Part shown: positions 8,296 to 15,866 of the stretch, piece by piece
Numbering within the stretch: the stretch's first letter is position 1
Layout of the letters: each line of letters opens with the position of its first letter
Assembly: GCF_004146235.1 (NCBI RefSeq)
Contig: NZ_SELO01000020.1
Span: 1-64,000, forward strand
From: Tropicimonas sp. IMCC6043
Lineage (GTDB): Bacteria; Pseudomonadota; Alphaproteobacteria; Rhodobacterales; Rhodobacteraceae
DNA length: 64,000 bases
Reading direction: 5' to 3'
Made by a program: the position numbers and the translations under genes
The notes under the pieces: generated by a model
The model's input: only the letters and a program-made list of their open reading frames with translations
Told to the model about the DNA's origin: nothing
Database searches by the model: none

Positions 8296-9335
8296 CGCGC
8301 CGGGTCCTCATCGTCGGCTACGGAGCCTTTGGGGTGCTTCATGCCCGGGCGTGGTCAAGGCTGCCCGGTATCGCACTTCGCGTCGCAGAAGAGGATGCCG
8401 CTGCGCGCGAACGTGCGGTCGGCGATGGCCTGTCCCAGGACGACGTGTTCGGCGATCTCGAACTGGCGATGAGAGATGCGGATGTCGTGGACATCGTCGC
8501 GCCGCCCGACGCCCATGCAATGGTCGCCGAGATGGCGCTGTCGCGCGGGCTGCCGGTCCTGATCGAAAAGCCGGCCACCCGGACGCTGGAAGAGGCACGG
8601 CGGCTGGCGGCTCTCGCACGCGGCGTTCCGGTTCAGGTCGGAATGATCCTGCGTTCCCATCCCCTGACGGACCGCGCGCGCGTGCTCATCGATCAGGGCG
8701 CTATCGGACGGCTCGTCTCGATGAACGGAGATTTCTCGGGGTGGAAACGGATGCGGGAGGACAGCTCGCTGATCGAGAATGATGGCGTTCATTTCCTCGA
8801 CCTCATGCGGCATCTCGCGAAGGCCCGGATCGTCGCGGTCGACGCTGTCGCCAATACCCGGCTCGGTGGCGACGTGGTCGACGACATCCGCATCGATATG
8901 CTGCACGAGAACGGAGTTGCCGGCGAACTTCGGCTCGGTCTCCTCCGGGGCGGAACGGTTGCCGACAGCGTCGTTCCGGGCGCGCGAACGCGAAAGGATC
9001 TTATGCTGTGCGGCGACAAGGGAGTCCTGCATCTTGACTTCAATGCGAGCCGGTTGACGAGGGCGCGCGTCCGATACACGGCGAGCCCGGGCGGATGGCA
9101 TCCCGATCCCGGCGAATGTGTAACCGAGGATATCGATGGCGCGACCACGGTCGACCTGTTGAAGAGCGCCTTTGCGGGTTTTCTAGAAACCATCGATCAG
9201 GGCGCGCCGCCGTGCTGCGGTCTCGAAGAGGGCGCGATCGAGCTTGCGCAGGTGAGCGAGGCGATCGGGGCCGCACTTGGACGTGGTCCGCGTTCCTACG
9301 TGGCCATTGAAGCTGAAATGGAGGCGGCGCGATGA
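8292..9335 (+). CDS. Gfo/Idh/MocA family NAD(P)-dependent oxidoreductase
   Basis: 347-residue dehydrogenase. An N-terminal Rossmann fold carries GYGAFG (residues 9-14); the family motif EKP is at 92-94, and the catalytic-region histidine lies in NDGVHFLDLM (His166, Asp169). Enzymes of this family oxidise or reduce hydroxyl/keto groups on sugars, inositols and sugar acids. The GTG at 8292 was chosen because it overlaps the tctA stop (GTGA) and begins exactly at the Rossmann beta-strand; the frame is open further upstream, but only inside tctA. The stop overlaps tctB by 4 nt. Position between the two transporter membrane genes suggests it acts on the imported substrate. No substrate is assignable. 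Confidence 0.85.
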   Translation: MTRRVLIVGYGAFGVLHARAWSRLPGIALRVAEEDAAARERAVGDGLSQDDVFGDLELAMRDADVVDIVAPPDAHAMVAEMALSRGLPVLIEKPATRTLEEARRLAALARGVPVQVGMILRSHPLTDRARVLIDQGAIGRLVSMNGDFSGWKRMREDSSLIENDGVHFLDLMRHLAKARIVAVDAVANTRLGGDVVDDIRIDMLHENGVAGELRLGLLRGGTVADSVVPGARTRKDLMLCGDKGVLHLDFNASRLTRARVRYTASPGGWHPDPGECVTEDIDGATTVDLLKSAFAGFLETIDQGAPPCCGLEEGAIELAQVSEAIGAALGRGPRSYVAIEAEMEAAR

Positions 9336-9841
9336 GCGAACGCAATTCGGCGATCCGCGTCGATCTTCTGTCCGGGCTTTTTACGGTGCTTCTCGGCACG
9401 GCCGGATTGGTGGAATCGCTCCGCATGCCGCGCTTCGCGGAACGTGGAGTCGACCCGAACACGGTTCCGGGCGTCACGCCGGGGTTGATTTCCGCGGCGC
9501 TTCTGGTTTTCGGGCTGTTGCTCACACTGCGTGCGATCCGCGGCGCCAAGGGGGGATTGGGAGTCACGATCCACCGCTGGAACAGGGCCTCGATCTTGCG
9601 GACAGTTCTGACCATCGCGCTGGCACTGACCTACGGAATGCTCCTGTTTGGATCGTTTCCCTTCATACCCGTCACGGCCGGCTTCGTCTTCGTGTTCGTC
9701 GTTGCCCTTGAGCTTGTGAACCCCGACCGCAAGCTGTCACTGCCTGTGCTCATCGTCGGCGCTGCCCTTCTCGCCCTGGTGGCGGCGGCCGGAATTCATA
9801 TTGTTTTTAAGGAGATATTCCTCGTGAGGTTGCCCGGATGA
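9332..9841 (+). CDS. TTT transporter small membrane subunit (TctB family)
   Basis: 169-residue membrane protein with about four hydrophobic helices, matching the small, poorly conserved TctB subunit. The N-terminal half shows the typical layout of a first helix (LLSGLFTVLLGTAGLVESL), a Phe/Pro-containing loop (RMPRF.. then PGVTPGL) and a second helix (ISAALLVFGLLLTL). Two further helices follow a basic loop. It starts in a 4-nt overlap with the oxidoreductase and its stop overlaps the next gene by 4 nt. Assignment rests on size, topology and operon context more than on strong motifs, but all three agree. Confidence 0.8.
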   Translation: MSERNSAIRVDLLSGLFTVLLGTAGLVESLRMPRFAERGVDPNTVPGVTPGLISAALLVFGLLLTLRAIRGAKGGLGVTIHRWNRASILRTVLTIALALTYGMLLFGSFPFIPVTAGFVFVFVVALELVNPDRKLSLPVLIVGAALLALVAAAGIHIVFKEIFLVRLPG

Positions 9842-10674
9842 TACGGCTCGCTCTCTGCAACGAGGTGCTCAGGGAAATCAGCTTTGCCGAGCAATGCAGT
9901 ATCATTGCCGATCTCGGCTTCGACGCGGTCGAGATCGCGCCCTTCACGCTTTCGGAAGACCCTGCCGCTTTGACGGCGGCGAAACGGCGCGAAATACGGG
10001 AGATCGCCGGCGATGCCGGGCTCGAGATCGCCGGCCTTCACTGGCTGATGAATTTTCCCGAAGGACTGTCGATTACCGATCCGCTGCGCGCCGGCGAGGC
10101 GGGGGCACATATGGAAGCCATGGTCGAACTCTGCGCCGATCTGGGCGGCGAGATGATGGTCCACGGCTCGCCCGACGCCCGCAACCCGGCAGACGCGCCC
10201 GACGCGGCCGCGGCCCGGGCCGCCGCCGCGGACTGCTTCGCGCGGGCAGGTCGCGCCGCCGAAGCGGCAGGCGTTCGGTATTGTCTTGAACCGCTCTCTC
10301 CCAGCCTGACGCCGTTTCTGAACTCGGTCGCCGATTGCGTGGAGTTCATCGACGAGATCGGCGCGCCTGGCCTTCTGACCATGCTGGATACCTGTGCGGC
10401 GGCAGACAGTGAGGACCGGCCAGCCCACGAGGTGCTTGAGAAATGGTTGCCGACGGGACGGATCGGCCATGTCCATGTCAATGACCCCAACAGAAGGGCG
10501 CCGGGGCAGGGCGAGATGCGCTTTGGCCCGGTCTTCGATGTCCTGACGCGGGCAGGCTTCGCCGGCTATGTCAGCGCGGAGCCCTTCGTCTACGAACCGT
10601 CGGGTCTCGCCTGCGCCTCCGTGGCCGCCGGCTATCTCCGGGCACTTCGTGAGTCGGTGGGAGAGCCGTCATGA
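9838..10674 (+). CDS. Sugar phosphate isomerase/epimerase-like TIM-barrel protein
   Basis: 278-residue protein of the xylose isomerase-like TIM-barrel superfamily (relatives include hydroxypyruvate isomerase, IolE and tagatose/psicose epimerases). Likely metal ligands are in place: Glu151 (CLEPLS), Asp184 (TMLDT), His211 (GHVHVND) and Glu248 (SAEPF). The HVND and AEPF stretches are typical of this group. It would interconvert keto and hydroxy positions of the imported compound or a derivative. It is coupled by ATGA overlaps to tctB upstream and to the enolase-superfamily gene downstream. The exact reaction is unknown. Confidence 0.8.
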   Translation: MIRLALCNEVLREISFAEQCSIIADLGFDAVEIAPFTLSEDPAALTAAKRREIREIAGDAGLEIAGLHWLMNFPEGLSITDPLRAGEAGAHMEAMVELCADLGGEMMVHGSPDARNPADAPDAAAARAAAADCFARAGRAAEAAGVRYCLEPLSPSLTPFLNSVADCVEFIDEIGAPGLLTMLDTCAAADSEDRPAHEVLEKWLPTGRIGHVHVNDPNRRAPGQGEMRFGPVFDVLTRAGFAGYVSAEPFVYEPSGLACASVAAGYLRALRESVGEPS

Positions 10675-12125
10675 CGGCCGCACGGATCCGCATTGGGCCC
10701 GCACGGATCGGCCTCGACGAAGTCTTTGCGCGGATGCCGTTCCGTTTCGGGGCCGTGACCATCGAGGCAGCCGTGGCCGCGACGCTCGCGCTCGAGCTTC
10801 ACGTCGACGGACGGGCCGTGACTGGCTACGCTTCCGAGATCCTCGCCTACAAATGGTTCGACAAGCGACCTGAAAAGTCGGCCGAGGAAAACGTGGCCGA
10901 TCTCCTCTCAATCCTCCAGGATGCCGTGGCACGCGCCGAGGCCTATGCCGATGACGACATCTTCACGCTCTGGCGGCGCCTCGATACCGACATGCGGGCA
11001 GCGGCGGCGGGACAGGGCCACAACGCCCTGATGGCCGGCTACGGCACGTCCATGGTCGAACGCGCCATGATAGACGGGGCAGGGCGGGCGCTTGGCCTCT
11101 CCTTCCGGGAGATGCTGAGCCGGGGAACGCTGGGCCTGAGACCCGGAGAAATCTTTCCCGAACTTGCCGGGACGGACCTTTGTGCGGCGCTCCCGCCCAC
11201 ACCTCTCGACCGTGTTGCGGTCCGGCACACGGTGGGGATGCTAGATCCGATCGACGATGCCGATCTCGCGCCGGATCGACGGCTGAACGACGGGCTTCCC
11301 GAGACGCTCGCCGAGTATCTGGACGGCGGAATCCGCTATCTGAAGGTCAAGATCGCGGGCAACACAGACGCCGATCTCGAGCGTCTCCTGCGCATAGCCG
11401 GACTGCTCGGCCGGACTGTTGGCGAGGTCCGGCTGACGCTTGACGGTAATGAACAGTTTGCCACCGTCGATGCGTTCGCGGCTTTCATGGAGACGGTCCG
11501 GTCCGAACCCCGTCTCGACGGGCTGCGGCGCTCCATCCTGTTCGCCGAGCAACCCATCGAACGCAAGACCGCGCTGTCGGGTCCGCTCGATCCACGTGCG
11601 CTCGAGGCCATCGGCCTGCCGCTTCTCATCGACGAGAGCGACGATGCGCCCGATGCGTTCCGCCGCGCCATCGACCTTGGCTATCGCGGTGTGAGCCACA
11701 AGAACTGCAAGGGGGTGCTGCGGTCCGTCATGAACGGATTGCTTGCTCGGCATCATGCGGACAAGGGGAATGTGGCTCTCTTCCAATCCGCCGAGGATCT
11801 GAGCTGTCTTCCGGTCGCCGGTCTCAATTCCGACCTTGCGGTGGTTGCAGCGCTCGGCATCGGCCATGTCGAGCGAAACGCTCATCACTTCTTCAACGGA
11901 ATGGCCCACTTGCCCCCTGCCGATGTCGTCGCGGGGCTTGCGGATCATCCTGAACTTTATCACCCCGACGACCGCGTTGGCGGTCGTCTCACCATCAACA
12001 ACGGAACGCTGTCGGTCGCCAGCCTGCAACGTCCCGGGATGGGATTCCCGCCTCCGGATATGGAAGCGCGCATCCGGCCTTCCGACTGGTCGTTCGATCG
12101 GCTGGCCCGCAATCCCCAAGAATAA
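10671..12125 (+). CDS. Enolase-superfamily enzyme (mandelate racemase/muconate lactonizing-like)
   Basis: 484 residues, longer than the usual 360-450 of the superfamily. The C-terminal barrel carries KVK (225-227) as the second-strand KxK acid/base motif, and metal-ligand candidates Asp258 (LTLDGNEQF), Glu293 (FAEQP) and Asp321/Glu322 (LIDES). The opposite barrel wall carries Lys344 in SHKNCKG instead of the His-Asp pair of mandelate racemases. Enzymes of the superfamily abstract a proton alpha to a carboxylate and then dehydrate, racemise or cycloisomerise. In an acid-sugar operon with a DapA-like aldolase, dehydratase activity is the first guess, but the length, the Lys at strand six and the extended C-terminus (after about 410) make this an atypical member. 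It is coupled upstream by a 4-nt overlap. Confidence 0.75.
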   Translation: MTAARIRIGPARIGLDEVFARMPFRFGAVTIEAAVAATLALELHVDGRAVTGYASEILAYKWFDKRPEKSAEENVADLLSILQDAVARAEAYADDDIFTLWRRLDTDMRAAAAGQGHNALMAGYGTSMVERAMIDGAGRALGLSFREMLSRGTLGLRPGEIFPELAGTDLCAALPPTPLDRVAVRHTVGMLDPIDDADLAPDRRLNDGLPETLAEYLDGGIRYLKVKIAGNTDADLERLLRIAGLLGRTVGEVRLTLDGNEQFATVDAFAAFMETVRSEPRLDGLRRSILFAEQPIERKTALSGPLDPRALEAIGLPLLIDESDDAPDAFRRAIDLGYRGVSHKNCKGVLRSVMNGLLARHHADKGNVALFQSAEDLSCLPVAGLNSDLAVVAALGIGHVERNAHHFFNGMAHLPPADVVAGLADHPELYHPDDRVGGRLTINNGTLSVASLQRPGMGFPPPDMEARIRPSDWSFDRLARNPQE

Positions 12126-12137
12126 AAGGAGCTGTCG

Positions 12138-13166
12138 ATGTCCACACGCCCCGAAAAAGGTTTCTCCGATCTGGACGCACTGGAAGAGGCTCTCTCCCGC
12201 CCTTCGCCCGAACTGTGCGAGTATCTGCCGACCCTGCCCGGCGATATCACGCTGCTCGGCGTCGGCGGTAAGATCGGGCCAACACTCGCGAGGATGGCCA
12301 AGCGCGCTGCGCCGGATAAGCGGATCATCGGTGTGGCCCGGTTTTCGGAGGCCGGACTGCGCGAGAAGCTTGATGGCTGGGGCATAGAGACCGTGGCCTG
12401 CGACCTGCTTGACCGCGATGCGGTCTTCGGCCTGGAGAAAACGGAGAACGCCATTTTTCTCGCCGGGCGCAAGTTCGGAAGCGAAAGCAACATGGCGCTG
12501 ACCTGGGCGATGAACGTGATTTGTCCCGCCATTGTTGCCGAGGCTTTTGCCGGCTCTCGCCTTGCCGTTTATTCGACGGCCTGTGTCTATCCGTTCGTGG
12601 ACGTGACGTCGGGCGGCGCTCCCGAGAGCCTCCGGGTGGATCCGCCCGGCGAATACGCGAACTCCTGCATCGGCCGGGAACGGGCCTTCGAACATTTCGC
12701 TCAGATCCATGGCACAAAGTCGGTGATCCTGCGCCTCTCCTACGCGCTCGACATGCGCTATGGCGTGCTGCACGACGTCGCTCAGGCCGTCCTTGCCGGC
12801 AGGCCCGTTCCGCTCGACATGGGGCATTGCAACGTCATCTGGCAGGGGGATGCAAATGACGTGGCGCTGCGGTCGCTGGCGCTGGCGGACAACCCGCCGA
12901 CACTTCTGAACCTGTCGGGTCCCGAAACCGCCTCGATCCGCCGCATCGCCGAGCGCTTCGGGGAGATCTTCGGCAAGGAACCGGTCTTCACCGGAACCGA
13001 GCAGGACCGCGCCTGGCTCGTGGACACCACGCTGCAGCAACGTCATTTCGGCTATCCGGACGTCCCCCTCGCAACGGTGATCGACTGGACCGCCGAATGG
13101 GTTGCGGCGGGGCGCGGGTCGCTCGGCAAGCCGACGCATTTCGAGGTGCGCGACGGTGCGTATTGA
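12138..13166 (+). CDS. NAD-dependent epimerase/dehydratase-like protein lacking the catalytic lysine
   Basis: 342-residue extended-SDR fold. The nucleotide-binding loop is GVGGKIG (41-47). The active-site Ser is visible in VYSTACVYPF (Ser146) and the catalytic Tyr in GEYANSCIGRE (Tyr173), but the position four residues later, Lys in the YxxxK motif, is Cys177. The Glu at +8 (Glu181) is conserved, so the alignment is secure. Family members dehydrogenate, epimerise or reduce nucleotide sugars, uronates and similar compounds; this one may work by another mechanism or only bind. The start has AAAGGAG six nt upstream. It follows the enolase-type gene by 12 nt and overlaps the TetR gene. Confidence 0.75.
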   Translation: MSTRPEKGFSDLDALEEALSRPSPELCEYLPTLPGDITLLGVGGKIGPTLARMAKRAAPDKRIIGVARFSEAGLREKLDGWGIETVACDLLDRDAVFGLEKTENAIFLAGRKFGSESNMALTWAMNVICPAIVAEAFAGSRLAVYSTACVYPFVDVTSGGAPESLRVDPPGEYANSCIGRERAFEHFAQIHGTKSVILRLSYALDMRYGVLHDVAQAVLAGRPVPLDMGHCNVIWQGDANDVALRSLALADNPPTLLNLSGPETASIRRIAERFGEIFGKEPVFTGTEQDRAWLVDTTLQQRHFGYPDVPLATVIDWTAEWVAAGRGSLGKPTHFEVRDGAY

Positions 13167-13794
13167 GAGGATCAAGCGACGCCCGGGCACGCGCGACGCC
13201 GAAGCCACGCGGGCGGCCATTCTCGACGCGGCGCGTGCCGAGTTCGCCGAGAACGGCCTGGGTGGCGGGCGCATCGACGCCATCGCCGACCGCGCGGGAA
13301 TAAACAAGGCCATGATCTACCACTACTTCGGATCCAAGGACGCCCTGTTCGCGGAGGTTCTTCAGCAGAACTATGCGCTGATCCGGGCTGCCGAGGCGAA
13401 GCTGGAGCTTGCACGGCTGGAACCGGCCGAGGCGGTTGGGACTTTCGTGGAATTCTCCTTCGACTATGTCGCGGCGAACCCGGAATTCATAAAGCTCCTA
13501 AACGAGGAAAACCTGCATGGAGGCCGGCACCTCAACCCGGACCTTGCGCGGCAACTGAACAGTCCAGTCGTTGCCGCACTGTCCGACGTGCTGGCTCGCG
13601 GCGTCGAGTCGGGTCTGTTCCGCAAGGATGTCGACCCGCAACACCTGTATATTACCATAGCTTCAATCTGTTACTTCCCGGTCTCCAACCGCTGCACGCT
13701 CTCGGCGATCTTCGACCTGCCGCTGGGTGGCGAGATGCTGAACGAGCGGCGGCGGCAGGCGACCGAGGTGATCTTCGGATACCTGAGACCCTGA
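13156..13794 (+). CDS. TetR-family transcriptional regulator
   Basis: 212 residues from a GTG at 13156. The N-terminal helix-turn-helix is clear: RAAILDAARAEFAENG, then DAIADRAGINKAMIYHYFGSKD, the usual TetR recognition region ending in YHYFxSK. The C-terminal part is a typical all-helical ligand domain of the TetR_C type, with a short insert rich in aromatic residues. The GTG overlaps the epimerase-like stop by 11 nt and has GAGG ahead of it; an earlier ATG in frame lies deep inside the upstream gene and was not chosen. Being inside the operon it probably controls, it likely autoregulates through the palindrome at 5629-5646 and senses the pathway substrate. Confidence 0.85.
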   Translation: MRIERIKRRPGTRDAEATRAAILDAARAEFAENGLGGGRIDAIADRAGINKAMIYHYFGSKDALFAEVLQQNYALIRAAEAKLELARLEPAEAVGTFVEFSFDYVAANPEFIKLLNEENLHGGRHLNPDLARQLNSPVVAALSDVLARGVESGLFRKDVDPQHLYITIASICYFPVSNRCTLSAIFDLPLGGEMLNERRRQATEVIFGYLRP

Positions 13795-13807
13795 ACGAGG
13801 ACCTGAC

Positions 13808-14857
13808 GTGCTGATCTCCGACATCCCACAGGACACACTTGCCCGACTGCGGCGCGGCGGAGCCATTCCTGCCCATCCGCTGGCGCTGACACCGGACAGA
13901 AAGCTCGACGAGCATCGTCAGCGTGTCCTGTCCCGCTACTATCTGGACGCCGGGTCCATCGGTCTCGCCGTCGGCGTCCACACGACACAGTTCGAGATCC
14001 GAGAAGCAGGCCTCTACGACCGCGTGCTGGAACTTGCGGCCGAGGAGGCCGAGGCGCATGGCTCGCAACCCTTCCTCGTTGGCGGGGTTGCCGGTGCCAC
14101 GGCACAGGCGACGTCCGAGGCCAAAGTGGCAAGGGCGCTCGGCTACCATGCCGTGCTCCTGAGTCTTGCGGGACTCGACGGCCTCGACGAGGATGCTCTC
14201 GTGGCCCATTGCGCGGCGGTCGCGGAGATCATGCCCGTCTTCGGCTTCTACCTGCAACCGGCGGTCGGTGGCCGGCACCTGTCTCGTGCCTTCTGGGAGC
14301 GCTTCGCTGGCATCGAGAACGTGGTTGCGATCAAGGCGGCCCCGTTCAACCGCTATTTCACGCTCGACGTCGTGCACGCTGTCGTGGCGGCCCGGGCAGA
14401 GGACCGCATCTCGCTCTATACCGGAAACGACGACCACATCGTCGCCGATCTGCTGACCGAGTTCCGAGTCGCGCGCGACGGGGAGATCGTGTCGGTTCGG
14501 TTCCGCGGCGGTCTGCTCGGCCATTGGGCGGTCTGGACGCGCCGGGCTGTCGAACTCATGGAGGAAATTCGCGACCGACCCGATAGCCGGAGCCTCACCG
14601 ACTGGCTGGCGATGGATGCCCTGACCACCTACGCCAACTCGGTGCTCTTCGATGTCGACAACAATTTCGCAGGCTGCATCGCCGCGCTTCACGAAGTGCT
14701 GCGCCGCCAGGGACTTCTGGAAGGAACCTGGTGCCTGAACCCGGAGGAAACCATGGGGCCGGGACAGGAAGCGCGCCTCGGTCGGCTGCTGTCGCAGCAT
14801 CCGGAGCTCACCGACGACCAGTTCGTGAAGGACAACATCGAACGGTGGCTCCGCTGA
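13808..14857 (+). CDS. Dihydrodipicolinate synthase-like (DapA/NAL superfamily) aldolase
   Basis: 349-residue class I, Schiff-base TIM-barrel protein. Lys176 in VVAIKAAPFN is the expected Schiff-base lysine and Tyr148 in GFYLQP matches the DapA catalytic Tyr region. It is longer than DapA (about 290) and lacks close DapA features, so a role in lysine synthesis is unlikely. Relatives in catabolic operons are 2-keto-3-deoxy-sugar-acid aldolases and 5-dehydro-4-deoxyglucarate dehydratase. As the last gene of the TTT operon, 13 nt after tetR, it is a natural candidate for the carbon-carbon-cleaving or decarboxylating step. The actual substrate is unknown. Confidence 0.75.
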   Translation: MLISDIPQDTLARLRRGGAIPAHPLALTPDRKLDEHRQRVLSRYYLDAGSIGLAVGVHTTQFEIREAGLYDRVLELAAEEAEAHGSQPFLVGGVAGATAQATSEAKVARALGYHAVLLSLAGLDGLDEDALVAHCAAVAEIMPVFGFYLQPAVGGRHLSRAFWERFAGIENVVAIKAAPFNRYFTLDVVHAVVAARAEDRISLYTGNDDHIVADLLTEFRVARDGEIVSVRFRGGLLGHWAVWTRRAVELMEEIRDRPDSRSLTDWLAMDALTTYANSVLFDVDNNFAGCIAALHEVLRRQGLLEGTWCLNPEETMGPGQEARLGRLLSQHPELTDDQFVKDNIERWLR

Positions 14858-15084
14858 CCGGCGCTCGTTAGCCCGGCCACAACTGGCGCCAGGAAAGAGT
14901 GCCATTCCGTGAGAACGAGGTGCTCCGCCCACCCCACCCGCGAGCCGCGCGGAAGCCTGTACCTGCCCGCATGTCTGGTGGTCCAAGAACAATGTGCCGT
15001 CACATTGGCCTCGGTGATCGGCCGGCTCGTCAAGCGCATGCGCCGCCGCTGCGTTCTTGCCTTATGCTTTGCCTCGACCCGGCG

Positions 15085-15423
15085 ATGTTCGACATAATGA
15101 AGGAATTGGCCGCAGACCGGGCAACGCTCTTGATCCTCGAGATCCAGTCTGACTTCAGCGGCGCGGATCTGGCCGAACACTCTCGCCGCGTAGGTCTTGC
15201 CGGGAAGGGAATGAGCGGCGCGGTGATGGAGGCATTCCTGCGCACGCTCCGGCGGGACTTCGTGGAGGACTCGGACCGAGTCGGGGACGCCGGTTTCGTT
15301 CATCTCGACGTGGACCGGCAGGCGGCAGATCCCGACGAGAATGCCATGGCGCTTGCCGCCTTCCTGTCTATACCTCTGAAGACAGCGCGGGAGATTGCCG
15401 CGATGCGATTGTTTGGCGACTGA
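15085..15423 (+). CDS. Hypothetical protein upstream of the HIT gene
   Basis: A frame encoding about 112 residues (starting MFDIMKELAADRATL) ends 18 nt before the HIT gene. It is acidic, soluble-looking, with no signal peptide or membrane segment, and I recognise no family. The frame is open further upstream (to 14899), but that extension is Arg/Pro-rich and unlike a protein. Other starts are possible at 15064 or 14992. Third-position composition and the balanced residue content suggest that it is real, but it might be a remnant. Confidence 0.4.
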   Translation: MFDIMKELAADRATLLILEIQSDFSGADLAEHSRRVGLAGKGMSGAVMEAFLRTLRRDFVEDSDRVGDAGFVHLDVDRQAADPDENAMALAAFLSIPLKTAREIAAMRLFGD

Positions 15424-15441
15424 ACAGGGAAGGGACGGCCG

Positions 15442-15825
15442 ATGGCCTACATCTATGACGATCAGAACATCTTCGCGAAGATCCTGCGGGGCGAGATCCC
15501 GAACCGGACGGTGCTGGAGACGGAGCATTCGCTGGCCTTCCATGACATCAATCCGCAGGCGCCGGTGCATGTGCTGGTGCTGCCGAAGGGGTCCTATGTC
15601 TGTTACGACCATTTCGCGCTCGAAGCCTCGGATGCCGAGATCCTCGATTTCACCCGCGCGGTCGGTCAGGTCTGCAAGATGCTTGGTGTGCAGGCCGACG
15701 CAGCGGGCGACGGGTGCCGGCTGATCGCCAATGCTGGCGCGCACGGCGTTCAGGAAGTGCCGCATCTGCACGTGCATGTCCTCGGCGGGCGGATTCTGGG
15801 CCGGATGTTGCCCCCTGCCGAGTGA
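15442..15825 (+). CDS. HIT-family (Hint-type) nucleotide-binding hydrolase
   Basis: 127-residue histidine-triad protein of the Hint branch. The triad HLHVH spans 108-112 with His110 as the nucleophile and is followed by VLGGRILGRMLPP, the usual Hint C-terminus. The N-terminal IFAKILRGEIP is also characteristic. Hint enzymes hydrolyse AMP-N linkages such as AMP-lysine and adenosine phosphoramidates in the cytoplasm. AGGGAAGGGAC lies just before the ATG. Confidence 0.9.
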   Translation: MAYIYDDQNIFAKILRGEIPNRTVLETEHSLAFHDINPQAPVHVLVLPKGSYVCYDHFALEASDAEILDFTRAVGQVCKMLGVQADAAGDGCRLIANAGAHGVQEVPHLHVHVLGGRILGRMLPPAE

Positions 15826-15866
15826 GGCGGAAGCGGTCGCCGGAATGCGCGCTGGCCGACGCGGAT

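Noticed and set aside
13102-13155. Earlier ATG for the TetR gene
   Set aside because: Lies inside the epimerase-like gene and gives an Arg/Ser-rich extension; the GTG at 13156 matches the family start and has GAGG upstream.
11241-13313. 690-codon open frame opposite the enolase-type, epimerase-like and tetR genes
   Set aside because: The plus-strand genes have strong family motifs and 4-nt coupling. The antisense frame has neither domains nor a ribosome-binding site.
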